Counted from the first letter of the stretch, positions 1-14,200 are shown. The stretch: DNA of 64,000 bases from Chrysomallon squamiferum (GCA_012295275.1 CM022673.1:19151810-19215809); one strand, 5' to 3'. Notes: generated by a model from the sequence alone, not told the origin. Program-made: numbers and translations.

Positions 1-1785
1 TTACATATTACTTAAACAGCACTTCACTGCGATGAAGTGGGCATGTGCCTCATGTGAGTATTTGTCTGTGTTCAAGTACCACTGCAAGTACCAAGATTAT
101 CAAATGTGCAAACTTAAAAGTAGAACCACGACATGTTGATTTCCTTTGCTGTTTTTAAAAATAATTACATAGAAAGTTTTTATTTTTATTCATAAACTAC
201 TAAGCAAAATGGAAGGTTGCTTGCTTGATGGCTGTTGCAGTCGAGTTAGTTTGCTGACTGGACTTTTTGAAAGGGAGGATTAGGATAGTGACTTTAAAAG
301 CAACTTTCTCACAAGAATAGTTAATGGTGTTAGCTCAAAGAAAATAATTCCACTGTTTCAACTGTTAATAACCTGACATATCAGACTGTAAATACATACA
401 TAAATACCTACCCCATGCAAAGAAAATAAAACAAAACAAACAACAACTCGCCAAAGAAAACACCACACAAACAATGAGCAGATTTTCTTTTACATACTAA
501 CATAGAAAATTGGAGAAAATTAAAACTAAAAAGTTAACCATCTCTGACATACTGACATCTATAAAAGTAAATGTTATCACTTTTAATAAATCTGTATAAC
601 ATGAAACAATTGTAAATGCCTCAGATAACAAATTTTAATAATACTGTGAATATCCTTTGATTAAACAATATAAAATTAACTGGAAGGACAATATTAAAAA
701 TTATTAAATCAGGACACACACACACACCACTGATATTTAATATTGCACATATTTGATAAAGAATTTTTAATACGAAGTAATTCACCTTAATTTTATATAT
801 GTGTATATTTCATCAAAATGAAATGAGACAAGAAAATTAAAAACTGATATTTACACAGCATTATAATTTACAACTATAAAATATTTGTAACAGAGACAAT
901 TACTAAATAGACCTATATGCAAATGCAGTTTTAAACAAACAACTTGAAAAATCTCATTTAATGAATGTAAATATTTAAACTCTGAGTCTGAAGTACTCTG
1001 ACAATGCTGTCAACCATGAACCTTTAAAATGTTATATCTATGATGTATGAAATAATTGTTGTTCAAAGTCTTTCTAAAGCTCCTTTTTAGTTTTATACCA
1101 TTATTTATCCTCAGACAGAAATATTTCCAACATATACTATGCCTCATTTTATATATTTAAAACCAGAAATAACAAATACATGAAGAAGTCCAACAGAAGT
1201 ATAGAGAGTTAAATCAGAAATAGCAAAGATGAAATACCATATATATATATGATATTTCATCTTTGCTATTTCTGATTTAACAAATATATATCAAATAAAG
1301 ATCTCTAGTGTTCTGCACTCCACCACAAAGTCCTGGCAAATCTGTGTAATATCTTCTGCACTGTGGACCACACTAATACATCAAGTGTTACACTGGCCTG
1401 GAAATGTTTTTGATTTTCAATACAATTTTATTATTCTAAGAATTTTGGGTTTTCTGGAGTGAAATTTGGTATTTTGCCTAATATGGAATAAGATTACATT
1501 CTTGATATCATTCATAGTCTAAAACCACCAAAACAACAAGTAACATTTGAACTGTAAGAAAATACTTTTAAAAAAACCCCCAGACTCTCTATTTATACAA
1601 AAACAAAGAATATCAGAAGAAACTATACAGGTAAAAATTAAATTAAAGATTAATAAAATTAAAATAAACTAAATTTCCTGTAGATTTTAACCAATTAGCT
1701 ATGACACATTTAACAATAACAAAATATCTAATATCCATAATACTGTAAATATATTCTATTCTCCCAGGTTATCTGTCACTTGCAT
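1..1785. other. Region downstream of the aldo/keto reductase; probable 3' UTR plus intergenic DNA
   Basis: No coding exon is supported here. On the minus strand this follows the reductase stop codon, so part is likely 3' UTR. Minus-strand AATAAA signals (TTTATT on plus) occur near 1427 and near 185. Which one is used decides whether the perfect hairpin at 1208-1281 is in the mature mRNA. The rest is AT-rich unique-looking sequence. Confidence 0.5.
1208..1281. repeat. Perfect inverted repeat (29-bp arms, 16-nt AT loop)
   Basis: Positions 1208-1236 and 1253-1281 are exact reverse complements, starting GTTAAATCAG and ending CTGATTTAAC, around a loop made mostly of TA repeats. If transcribed it would form an uninterrupted 29-bp stem. 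It resembles a very young fold-back insertion or a small MITE, but no clear target-site duplication is visible. Confidence 0.9.
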
Positions 1786-4479
1786 CTACAGTTTTGTTTC
1801 ATCTCTTTTTTGTAATACAGCAAGGCCCGTTTTGTATTCATTCACTTCAATTCCTTCCCATGTTTTATTGTTCAGTGGTTTCATATATCTGTATTAAAAG
1901 TATAAATTATCAGTTAATCACTGTTAAAAATAACATCAGTTTAATTCCAGCTAATATTTTTTTGTTTTGATTCTTTGATTCATGCCACTCAGAACAATAT
2001 AAAAGATACGTTCTAATGGAAAATAATATCACTGGTTTGTTCTCTATAGTCTGTATTTTCCAAATCTGATGTCAGATACAAGAGTATGGATGATTGTTTA
2101 CTTTGTCAGTCTTTTGCCTGAATTACTTTATTAAAGTATTAAATTCTTGTGGGTTTTTTTCCACCAATAATGGAAAAGAAAGAAAGAAAGAAAAAACTTT
2201 TTTGTAAGAAATAAAAATGAAGTAAACTATAATAAAAAAAATCTATAATTAATCTTAAAAATAAAATAATAAAAAAAAATATTCATATTTATTATTGTTT
2301 TTCTATATAATTGATCAATGTTAGAATCGAAAAGAATATGCCAGCCAATTAAATTATTCACATTCTTCATTACAAACCTTTCTAAAATCTGTTGTTGAAT
2401 ATTTTTCTCCTTATTAGTGAGAGGAACATGAACTGACTCTATGTTTTTATGCAGGTGTTTCATGCTGTAATAATATAAATTGTACATGTAAAACAATGGT
2501 TCTTAATCTTTTATTTTCAGTGACCTATTTCAAAGAACTTTTTATGATGGATCCCTAGCCAAATTTAAACATAAAATCATTATACATTAGAAAATATAAT
2601 TTGATCTGTACTCTGGAAGAATGTTACAAGAAAGCTACCAATCTTTGACAGCAATATATTATAAAAAAAAAAAGTACCAGTAAATATAATTATATATAAT
2701 AAAATCAATATTCTAATTTTAACTGAAGATGGATACGTAACTGAAATTAATCTAAGAAAAAAATATACTATAGTAATATATTAAGCATCAATCAAGATAA
2801 AAAAAAGATAAAAAAAGAAAGTTTGTCAGTTTGAGCACAAACCTGGCTGTGCTGACTAACGTTGTATGATAATCAGACTGGGAGAGGGTGAAATCCATGG
2901 CAAGGCGAGATATATCAACTGCATTTGTCTGCAGTAAAACATCTAATTAATAATAGCACTTAAATAATTATCTTTCATTCTCTCAAAAAAAAAAACCCAC
3001 AGTCCCACAAATCATTAAAAAAAACCTTGTTTCTTTGTCACAAACATCATTTTTAACAGTGAGTGAAAATGAACTAATTGTAAGCTGTAGGTTAAGGTCC
3101 ATTGTTTTTACTTAATCTGTTTTTCAGTTTGTCAATTTTCTCAGAAAAATGCCCAAAGAAATAAATATATCATACTTGAACATTTGACTGATAATCCAAA
3201 GCTAATAAAACTAATCTTGAAAATATTTATATGTAAAACAAAGATATACTTTCTTCTTCTTCTGGATGTCTTAACATCTGAAGCACACTACAATTAACAT
3301 GAATATAAGTAAAAACTGCAATCAACTCACCTTACAGAAAGATGCTGCAGCAGCACATGCTTCCTTGATGACTTTCTGTGCAGGATGCCAAGATGGTGGA
3401 CCTCGATCTGACAAAAGGCCCATGCTGATGGGTGATGCATTCACCACACCAACATGTTTTGACTACAAGAAAAAAAAGTCTTTGACAGAAACACATAACA
3501 TAAACAAAATTTAAAAAAAGTTTACTTTGCTGCTTTTGTATCAATCAGAAATTAAGTTTATAATTTATACATACCCTGAGATAGGGAATAAAATCTAAAA
3601 GAGAGTTGTCGTTCATAGATCCATGACAGTAGGTAAGCACTGTACTGATTTTCACAAAACTATGATCCAGTACTGTCCTAAAAAATATAAAATGTGAGAT
3701 CTAAATCTGAAATAAATGACTTGATTATTACTGATTCTGTTCATCTAAAAACAAGCATTTTGACTTTTGAAGCTTTAACAAAAATTCGATGATCTGGTAA
3801 ATCAGACAGTTAATATTATAAAATAAACATTTAATGATTTGAAAATGTCTTAAAATATTTAGCTTTTTAATAACATTTTTGATATGGATACCTGAAATTT
3901 TGAAGAGGATACCCTGTAATTCCTATAAACCTGGCCTTACCAGCATTCACCACTTTCTGTAGTGCTGGTAGAGTTTCACTGATAATCACATCAAGACTTG
4001 ATGCAAATTCCATGTCATGAACCTACATTAAAAATAAACTAAACTTATCTTGTATTAATTTTTATCTTCATAAATTAGACTAGAACATTTTGTTATTATA
4101 AAAGTTTATGTCTTGGACTACAAGTCTTATTGTAGCTTTCTGTGCTTGTGTGTATGGCAAAATAAACCCGAGAAAATTCTCAAAATATTTGTGCAATAAC
4201 AGCTTGATTTAAACAGGAATTTTAATAAATATTTCTCACCCACAAATTTAAAAACTTTAATTTATCTTTAAATTTTTGTTTTAAATTACATATCTCAAAT
4301 TCTTTTGCTATTTATTAAATGCATAAGTTCTGCACAAACACTAATTATGTTTTATCAGTCTGCTGGAGACATGCCAGACCTTTTTATTACACCAGATGAA
4401 TTGTCTACATGTGATTATATGAATACAATAATAATGTAATAATAATAATAAAAGGTGATAAGAATAATAATAGTAGGTG

Positions 4480-4539
<60 letters not shown>

Positions 4540-4823
4540 GTGTTCACAACTGTATCATAATTTATTTGTTTTCTACCTGGATAACATCGATGTAGGTGAG
4601 ACCCAGCCTGTGTAGACTTTCATCAACACTCAGAATTGTTCTTTCAGCACTGAAATCAAATCTCTTTTCAATGTCTGCCTGGTATCGACCAACTTTGGTA
4701 GCAATATAGTAAGACTCACGTGGAATGTCCTTCAATGCCTATAACACAAATATGTTAAATAATAAACAGGAAACAGTCACTAAAAAGTAATATTTTTCAC
4801 TTAAATATGATATAATACGCAGT

Positions 4824-4857
<34 letters not shown>

Positions 4858-7800
4858 TATGTATATATAAATTCTTCAGTTAAACTCTGTTTAAATATAA
4901 ATATATGCAATAATAACAAACAACAATAATAAAAATAATAATTAAAAAATTCATACTTTACCAAGCACCAGCTCTGATTTCCCATTACCATACCATGGTG
5001 CTGTATCAATGTAATTTATCCCATACTTCACTGCTTCTTGTACAACCTGAATTGACTCACTTTCTTCAGTTTCATGGAAAACACTTCCAAGTGATGATGC
5101 CCCTGGATGAACAAGTTAAATTTCAAAAATATGCATTCACATTTCATTCCTAGTAAAATGTGGTCACTTATAACTGAATTAACAAAGATAATTCTAATTC
5201 ATATGTAAAATGTAAAACATATTTATTTAAACGGAATCACTAGATAACATTAAAACAAATATAAGACTCATTCACTGAATAAACTAGTGTTTATTTTATT
5301 GGTCAAAGGTTATTAATAATTAAAAACATTCTTAGATGATGGATGGTCTCATCAAAATTGTTTATCCAACTGTATTATTATTACATACATAGAAAAGTGT
5401 ACATTCTTACATGGGTGTAGACTAAAGAATAAAAACTAGTTTATAAATAATGGTTAACTCTTAACATTTGAATCTCAATAGTGCAAAGAGGAAATGTAAT
5501 TAATTTCCATTACAAAACCATGAACTGCCTCTTAATTTTATGTTGCTATTTTTAAAATTATCTTTTAACATTGAAATATAATAAGGAAAAAAACTGAAAA
5601 TAAAATTCTAAAAATTACCAAAACTAAGCACTGAAACTGGTAGTTCAGTTTCACCCAGGATTCTGTAACACATTCTGGAGACTTCATGATCATAGTGGAA
5701 ACCAGGAACATAAGTTTGTAACCTGGAAATAAAACATTAAAAAATATTTTGCTGAAGTAAACATACTCCTTGTCAATCAAAATAGAGACGATATCTTTCT
5801 GCTGTGTGTTACAAATTATATTTCAGTCTGAATCATAATAATTTCCAAAACTACAATTTCTATGCAATATTTCCAGGATTAAATATTTAGCTAACATCCT
5901 ATTATTAACTTTTAAATAATTCCTTTTACAATTTATATATATATATATATATATATAAACAAAAACAAAATTAAGTAAATTAAAAGAAAAAGTACATTAT
6001 ACATGTGCAATAGTAAAAACTAATATTTTTTTTAGTATTAGTAGCACCAAACAAGCTTTATATATGAAAACAAATGAACCAATAAAATTAATCATCATTT
6101 GATAGACAAACCCAAATAACAACATAAAATTTCAAGGTTCTGTCTTAATTACTTTTTAAGATATACTGCTTCAAAGTCAATTTTGTTGCTGTTGAAAATG
6201 GACATTTGGAATATTTTGAAAAATGTGCAACTTTGTATCTCAATTACAAGAGAAGAAAGGTTGAAATCAACAGAAACAATAGTTCCAGTAAAAACAAAAA
6301 TACAAGATTAATGTAATACTTTAGTAAGGCAAAAATTTTAATTTTGAATCATTACCTTTTTTCTCATAAGATGTTTCAACTTCAAAGTGAAGTAAAATCT
6401 GAACTATTAAACATTCAGCCTTAGAATGTTTGAAGCTCGTTAGTAATAAACCTGTCTAATTTCTTGGGTAGCTATAATAAATTATAGGTGAATAAATTGA
6501 TAAACATAGAAAAAATAAATACTGCCACATGCAAGTCTTTCTCTGTTGACTGGTCCTGTTATTGTTTTGTCCTGTATTATGTTAAGCTCCAGATGAATAT
6601 CATGAACATGCGTTAAACCTGTCCCACCTGATATTTTTCAGTGTCACTAACAACCTGTTTTGTTTGTCAGAACTATTACATGCATTTCTGTCTGAAGCAT
6701 CTATTCTGCAACATTGTTAGATGTTCTAACAAAGAGCTGCTGTAGGTTTTAATTTTATCAAAATAATTAAGATTAGTATTACTTTGAAATGACTTTTGCA
6801 CTAAGTAACTAAGAGATGAATGCAAATTTATTTTTAGCTTACTAGTTCTGATGACTGACATACAATCCTTAGTTGACTGAGCTCAAAACACATCTAACAA
6901 ACAAACAACATACTCTCTTCTCCTCACATTGCAATAACAACAATAGTGTTTATTTAAAAAATAAATTAAAACAAAATTAAAAACAAAATAATTATAATTA
7001 AAAAAATAAAATAATAAAACAATTATTCCTTTCAGTCAGTTATTTTAAATCTATTTCAGGATGACTCAACAATAAAACTTGCAAAATAATAATGTAAGTA
7101 GAAGCAGGCAAATGAAAGAACTCAATGCAAAAATAACCTAATATTAATAATATATTAGACGATGATCCAGAAATCATTTAGCCATTGTCAGGAACACTTC
7201 TATGAAGTATATATGTGTGTGTGTAATATGTATATAATACTGTTTTCATTACTAAGCTTAAATTACTTTTGTAATTCTCTTACCTTTAGTTAATGTACAG
7301 TGTAATTTTATAATGTTCAAAGATCACAATCATTACTTTTAGGACTAATTTCTGTTCTACTTGTTTATTTGTTTTCTCAATAACTTAAAATTTTCTTGTT
7401 AAATCTGTAATTATTGCAATATTTTTGTAGACACTTTGCTATAGGAAAAGGTTCAGATTCCACCAGTTTTCTAGCTTCAGGAAATGACACTGTTTTTAAA
7501 ACCTTCTGGTTTTCATCTTGGAGATCCATGAGAATGTGAAAAGCAGTACTCCTTGCAGTTTATGGATTCAGAATAATTTGGGCTATCATGGGCTACAGTG
7601 TATCTGGGTCATTCCATGTCAAATTACCCCCCCCTAAAAAAAAAGATATTAAAACCCGACCGTCTCAGATTTTTATAAAACTTTATACTTGTTGACTGGG
7701 ATCCCATAGCACCAAATCTGAAATTTTAGCCCAATTGGACCAGTGGTGTGGGAGATATGGCCCACCGAATTTTGAGATTTTTGACAAAAATGGGCGTGAC

Positions 7801-9688
7801 CACCAACCTTTTAACCCTCATATCTTAGGAACTACTGGGCCAATCTTCATAAAATTGGTATTGTTGAAAAGGCAATATAACAAGGATTCCAAATCTGCCA
7901 TTTTTGTTCAGTTTGGAAAATATTGGGGTACATTTACCTTTTGACCTTTGCTATGAACTTGAAATTGACCGTGTAGATCACGTGACCTTGAGATGACCTT
8001 TATTTAAATTTAATCCCCCACATGTTAACTAAAACATATAAAAGTTTCCTGGGTGTAATATTTTTTGTTTAGCCACAATATGGATTTAAAAAATGCACAT
8101 ACATGAAAATAACACCTTTTCAGCCATTAACATCTGATTAACTAAAACCTGAATGATCAATTCTGGATGCTAGGAATCACCTAGTAAGACATTGTAGGCC
8201 TACATGTATGCATAAAGTTCACATAAATTTGAGAGAACTAGGTGTTTCTGATGCTTAACCTTCTCACCATCTGTTTCAAATGCTCACTGTATCCTTCATT
8301 CACGGACATATTCTACTGTTCTCGTCACTTTCATAAAATTGGATTATTCCCTCCTTCAATTCATTTGACAGAAAGTTCAAGAAAGATGGTGATTCCTAGC
8401 ATCCAGAATTGATCATTCAGGTTTTAGTTAATCAGATGTTAATGGCTGAAAAGGTGTTATTTTCATGTATGTGCATTTTTAAAATCTATATTGTGGCTAA
8501 ACAAAAAATATTACACCCAGGAAACTTTTATATGTTTTAGTTAACATGTGGGAGATTAAATTTAAATAAAGGTCATCTCAAGGTCACGTGATCCACACGG
8601 TCAATTTCAAGGTCATAGCAAAGGTCAAAAGGTAAATGTACCCCAATATTTTCCAAACTGAAAAAAAATGGCAGATTTGGAATCCTTGTCATATTGCCTT
8701 TTCAACAGTACCAATTTTATGAGGATTGGCCCAGTAGTTCATAAGATATGAGGGTTCAAAGGTTGGTGGTCACGCCCATTTTTGCCAAAAATCTCAAAAT
8801 TCAATGGGTCTTATCTCCACACCACTGATCCAATTGGGCTAATATTTCAGATTTGGTGCTGTGGGAACAAGTATACCAAGTGTGATAAAAATCTGAGATG
8901 GTCAGGTGATTTGACACGGAATGACCCATCTGGAATAAAAGATTCCACATGTGTGACAGAGGAAGGGTGGACTTACTAAATGATAGGTTTAATGTGTTCA
9001 TCAGAACAAGTTCATTATTCTCATGAATCTTTATCCTCTTGATAGTGCCCACATATCAGTGATGGTTTTTAAACTTATCAGAATATGCTATGAATAAAAA
9101 CAGAAAAGAAAAATATCTTTTAATACAACACATTTCTTCTTTTACTCTGCCAGACAACTGTATTTATCATTAGTTAAGATCATACTATGAAAAGATCAAT
9201 TACTTCTAGTTTTATTCGTTTTGTTTTTGTTTTAAATTAAGGATTCACAATGTTTTTAACTTCTGGTGTAGATGCCATAGAAATAAGCAATCGTTACAAT
9301 GGAAGGCATGTGTAATTAAAAAAAAAAAAAAAAAAAATAGAAAAAGAAAAAAAGAAAACAGAAAGGAAATAAGAAAAGATATATGAAGGTGAATAAATAA
9401 AAAATAATGAATATGTAGATCCAAACTAGGATTTATTATATTTGATGTATATGCATTTCAGTTGGTATCCTCCCTTTTGTCATATCATATGCCTTCTACC
9501 TAGCAATAATGGACTTATCTTCCTTGTTGTTACATAGTAAACTTAGGAAATAATTAAATAAACACCTATTAACATTTTAGAAACAAATATGTATTCACAT
9601 ATGTATTATTATAAATTCAGTAAGATAACACAAGAATAATACTGTATCACATTTAATAAAAAGGAATGATAAATATAGCAAGCACTAA

Positions 9689-9722
<34 letters not shown>

Positions 9723-10657
9723 CAGTATACTAATGTGTCCACTGAAGTTCAGCCAGTGACTGTTCTACTAATATTATGCCTTTATTATTGCTTAATTAGT
9801 CCCTAAGATGACTATGAAACAAACTTTCAGTCACATCACAATTTGGTATTCAGCCACTATAATTCCTAATGGCAAACTGCAGCCACACTATTGTTTTACA
9901 GATATTGTTAATCCTGAATTGTCAAAATCTGGAAAAAAAATACATTGAAAATTTTGACTTACCACCATTTCCCACTTGAAACCTTATCTCTGGGTACTGT
10001 TATGTTATTCTCAGTTCCTTTATATGACTACAGCAACCCCCTGTCAGCCCACTTTCCATCAAAGTAAAAGTGAATTTTATAATCTCACCCATAACCATCC
10101 TAACTTAACAAACTTCTTCCAATCTAGCCTACATTTTCCTACTGTACATTTTTTGTTACATGTACTATGTAATATTTTGCATTTTTCAGGGTGCTCCCAA
10201 CTATTAGTACGTGAAATCGCGAGTCAACAATATTTTATCTGTGTCACAAAATTAAATATAAATTATTTGTGATTTGCTTTATTTTAATTGTTTATTGTGA
10301 AATCATTGATACAGCAATGCCATGACATGTTAATTAGATTTCCTAATATAGAAAAAATATGTGACAGTAAACAGTATAAATGAAATAATAATACTATATT
10401 GTTGAAGGCTATCATCAATTGCCAGACTTTACTCAGTACGCCTACAACATTTATTTTTAAAATGTTTTATTTACTGCAGCTATGACGTAACTTTTTAAGT
10501 GATACACATCATGATATGGTGTAAATAGTGACAACCGAATTGCCCATAGAGCTTTTAATATTATATTAGCAGCCATTCATAAAACCGTCACTGCATAAAC
10601 TTCTGTCAATGTTCATAAAAAGATTTACCGTGATAAAGAAATAAAATTGTCGGACAT
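1786..10657 (-). CDS. Aldo/keto reductase, L-galactose dehydrogenase type (10 exons, 360 aa)
   Basis: Minus-strand exons: 10629-10657, 5619-5722, 4957-5102, 4577-4738, 3892-4022, 3575-3677, 3331-3462, 2843-2928, 2378-2464, 1786-1888. All joins are GT-AG and in phase, totalling 1083 nt (360 codons plus stop). The protein is a TIM-barrel aldo/keto reductase. The catalytic Asp-Tyr-Lys-His tetrad is visible as D77 (in YIDTAPWYG), Y82, K108 (in ATKVGRY) and H149 (in VHDMEF). The segments PRESYYIATKVGRY and FDFSAER closely match the L-galactose dehydrogenase branch, which oxidises L-galactose to the 1,4-lactone with NAD in plants; the animal substrate is inferred only. The start is a 29-nt exon (MSDNFISLS) whose split Arg codon joins exon 2 exactly. 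Intron 1 (4.9 kb) holds a fold-back transposon. It is head to head with METTL18. It could be another AKR of the same clade with a different substrate. Confidence 0.88.
4481..4539. repeat. (TAA)n microsatellite
   Basis: About 60 bp of uninterrupted TAA/ATA triplets in reductase intron 4. It gives a poly-Ile shadow frame on the minus strand that is not a gene. Confidence 0.9.
7606..8927. mobile_element. 1.3-kb fold-back (palindromic) transposon, non-autonomous
   Basis: The left arm (about 7606-8181) and right arm (about 8388-8927) are long inverted copies of each other around a loop of about 206 bp. The termini are GGGTCATTCCATGTCAAAT on the left and its near complement on the right. ATCT flanks both ends (7602-7605 and 8928-8931), a possible 4-bp target duplication. 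It has no transposase; open frames inside it are chance. It lies in intron 1 of the reductase gene. A partial, rearranged copy starts at 37192. The superfamily is not recognised. Confidence 0.85.
9692..9720. repeat. (TA)n microsatellite
   Basis: Perfect TA dinucleotide run in reductase intron 1. Similar TA or TA/CA tracts occur near 4824-4862, 5936-5956, 26196-26232, 36030-36055, 38500-38533 and 52154-52190. Confidence 0.85.
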
Positions 10658-10845
10658 TGGTAACGTCGATGACAGCTTGTACTATATTTTCTTGACACAA
10701 CTACTACAGATATAGTCAAACGATATACGATTGGCTTAATCTCAAGTTTACAAACCAGTTGCACCAATTAGAAATTGTTTAGCAAAATGTGTAGGAAATT
10801 TAAGAAACACGTGTAAATGCTTTGCTTACATGTGTAATATGGAAT
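10658..10845. promoter_or_regulatory. Candidate bidirectional promoter (reductase / METTL18)
   Basis: The two divergent start codons (minus at 10657, plus at 10846) are 188 bp apart, so both 5' UTRs and core promoters must share this segment unless upstream noncoding exons exist. It is only mildly less AT-rich than the surroundings, with scattered CpG. No convincing TATA box placement is claimed. Confidence 0.6.
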
Positions 10846-11199
10846 ATGGCATTTAAATTTAATTTTGTTAACTCAGGAGTTGATAACATTGAAGAAACAT
10901 TTAGTAAAGGTAAACTGTGAGGAAAGTTAATTCACAGACTAATATATTATGTAGCTTATTTAACATTAAAATTTGCAGAGGCCTGTTGAAATGAACACTA
11001 AGAATCAACGAACCATATAATAAATAACAGATCATTTATCTACGTTAAAGTTGTTGATTTAATTTACGGATTTCAGATATGGAACGCGTCAGAACAAAAT
11101 ATGTTCGGCTGATGCCATTTTAACTTATATAATTGGAAAACATTTTTCCAGTGATATAAAATTTAATTCTATTTATTTATTTATTTATTTATTTATTTA

Positions 11200-11245
<46 letters not shown>

Positions 11246-14200
11246 TTGTACAATTATTTTAATTTAAAATTTTATGAATTAAATCATTAGAATAGCTGTG
11301 ACCACTTCTATTTCTTTTCAGTATAAATACTACTTCAAACAACTTTTCCAATCCAAATCTGTATGCTAATAATAATAATAATTACTATAAAGACAAGCAG
11401 TGGGATAATGAAGAGCAGAAAATACATAAAATATTAGATTGTTTATATAATTAGTAATGTTGATTCATTTTGTAAACAGACAATAGCATGGTGAAAATTA
11501 TTGAGATGATCTAAGGAAATTTTATTTCCAAAACATTTCATCAAATGATAGACATTAGTTTTGGGTTTTTATGTGCATGTTATGGCTGTTTTAATTCATA
11601 TATGTTAATTTTTAAATCTTGTTTTGTTTTTTTCAATAATAATCACAGGTAGTATGTTAACTGGGAAATGTGCTGTAGAAGTTCATCCAGTGGAAAACAA
11701 AGTTCTGGTATAGTTTGTTCTTTCAGTTCATAAGTGAAAATGTAAAATAATGTGATTGCCATTTGTATTATATATATGGTGTCAAGTTTTAATATTTTTA
11801 TTAAATAGAATATATATGACATTTAAGATATTTGGAATTTTTTCCTTGAGTTAGAATTAACATGTTGGTATTTAAAATTTCACTCTGTAATTACAGTGAT
11901 AGAATTTTATTGCCATTGAAGGATTCAGGTAAATATACAAAAACAAGAAAGATTTATATATTATTTTTTCATCTCTTGGCTTAAAGGAAAATTTGAAAAC
12001 AATACATCACACGTTCAACAACATTACCCTTGGAATACTTGATCCACAGGCTCTGGAGAAATATGTAACTGAAAATGCTTTGGATGATTTAGAGACAGCA
12101 CAAGCTGTATTACAACATGTAGATCTACATCCTGGAGTCTATGAAGGTTTGCATTAAATGTTATATTTATTATGTACTTAACTGATTTACATTAATATTA
12201 CTTAAAGCTTATTTTAATAAGAAATATCAATATTTTAAATACTTATTAACTGGTATTATAGAAAAATAAAGTTTTGTGAAATATTATACTAGTAAATCTG
12301 GCTTTAGAGATGTTTTCATATAGTTCAGTGGCTGAATGTTATATTTTCAGGAGGTTTTAAAGTTTGGGAATGTGGATTTGATCTTGCTGAGTTTATATGT
12401 GAACAGTGTATTGACTTCTCAGGGAAAAGAGTATTAGAAGTGAGTTTTCTGCAGCATCTTTAAAATAAAAATAAAGTTATTGTCAAAAGAACTTTTGAAT
12501 ATTTAATGTTTTGCTGTTATTAGTGCAGTTAATAATATACAGGCTAAATAGATCTACAGTTTGATTGTGTCAGAACTTGGCCCCAACCGTTATTGTAATC
12601 TTACAAAACAGAGATTCATTCATTGTTTTTTTTTCATCTTTATGCTTATGTTGTTGACATTGATTTTGGGGAGTACTTGGTTAATTCTTTGGAACTCTGT
12701 GAGGCAGTTCCTTTTATTACTTCAGTTTAAATCAAGTCTTAGTCATGAGATTGCCTAGTTTGGTTGCAAAAGCAAAAAGGTAACAATTACCAGATGATTG
12801 CAAATAAAATGTTGGTTATTTAATGCTATTGAATTTTAGTGTAATTCTGTGTTTAGTTCTTTACTGTGATTCAGTGAATGATGTACTTCTGTAATATTCA
12901 GCTTGGCTGTGGTGCAGGTATTCCAGGGTTATGTGCAATGCGGAGAGAAGCAGAAGCAGTACATTTTCAAGATTTTGTAAGATATTTTTTCAGATTGTGA
13001 GTTAAACATGTTTTAGTAACCAGTTAATAATTTCAAATATTGTTTGTTTGGACTGGAATTAATGTAGCCATTTGTTTATATTTTTACCAATAGTTTAATA
13101 ATAGTTACTGACTTATTTAATATTGCTATACCACACCAGGGTCCATCTCAAGACTAAGCGTTACTAAATTCACAGTTTGTTTTTATTATTACAACCTTTT
13201 ATTCATAAGATAAACTTATACATACATAATCAACACACATACACATATACACAGAGGAAAATTGAAGAAATGTTTAAAAAGTTTTGTAAAAGGTTATGAA
13301 ATGTGATCAAATCAATTCTTGATATATAACTGCTTATTAGTAAGTTTGTGTCACTTACACAGATTTTTCATATATCATACATATGATTCTGATTCACATA
13401 TGTTAAAATATTAAAACTTTTTTGTTTTTGTTATTTAATTGTAGAATAGGGAAGTGATTGAAAAATTTACAGTTGTGAATGTTTTACTTAATCGTAAAAA
13501 TAAATGTGAATGCCGATTTTTTGCTGGTGACTGGAGTGATTTGGCTAATATCCTCAAAAACAATTCTTGCAGGTTTGTATAAAATAATGCCTGACAAAGA
13601 AAAGTTTTAAATGTGATAAAAAAAAAAAAAAAAAAATATGCAATAATATGGATATTTAGCCATAACAAATGCGGACTAAGATTTTGTTTTTCTTTATTAA
13701 TTTTGTCATTTCATTCAATATAATTTCATAATAAAAAAGGAAACAATATCACTGAAGCTTATTTCTTTTTTATAACTAAAACTACATTAAAAATAGAAAA
13801 ATAATCAAAAAGAAGAAAAATAATCAGCATCAGTAACACCCTTTAACCTTGGTGAAATTAGGTAAAGAGATAATGCAGCAATGTATTTAGCAAAATTTTA
13901 GCAGTAGTTTTTCTGAAGCAATTGTTGAATTATAGTATAATGTAGTGACTCATGGATAAATAAATAAAAACATCTAATCCCCAAAATATCAGAATTCAAA
14001 CTTCTGATTTCTTATCTAATTAATTGCAGTGGGGGATTATCATTCTTGCATTGTGTACTTCAAGAAAGTCAGGTACTGTTATATGGTGTGCCTGAATAAT
14101 GTAACAAGTGGACAGTAAAATAATGTGCAAATGACCATGAAACATAAAATTTCTAAATAGTAGAAAAGCACTGTCAGACATCTAAGTATTCACTCCCAAT

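Noticed and set aside
9976-10272. 98-codon plus-strand open frame
   Set aside because: No domain, low-complexity composition, and it lies in intron 1 of the reductase on the opposite strand without splice or promoter support.
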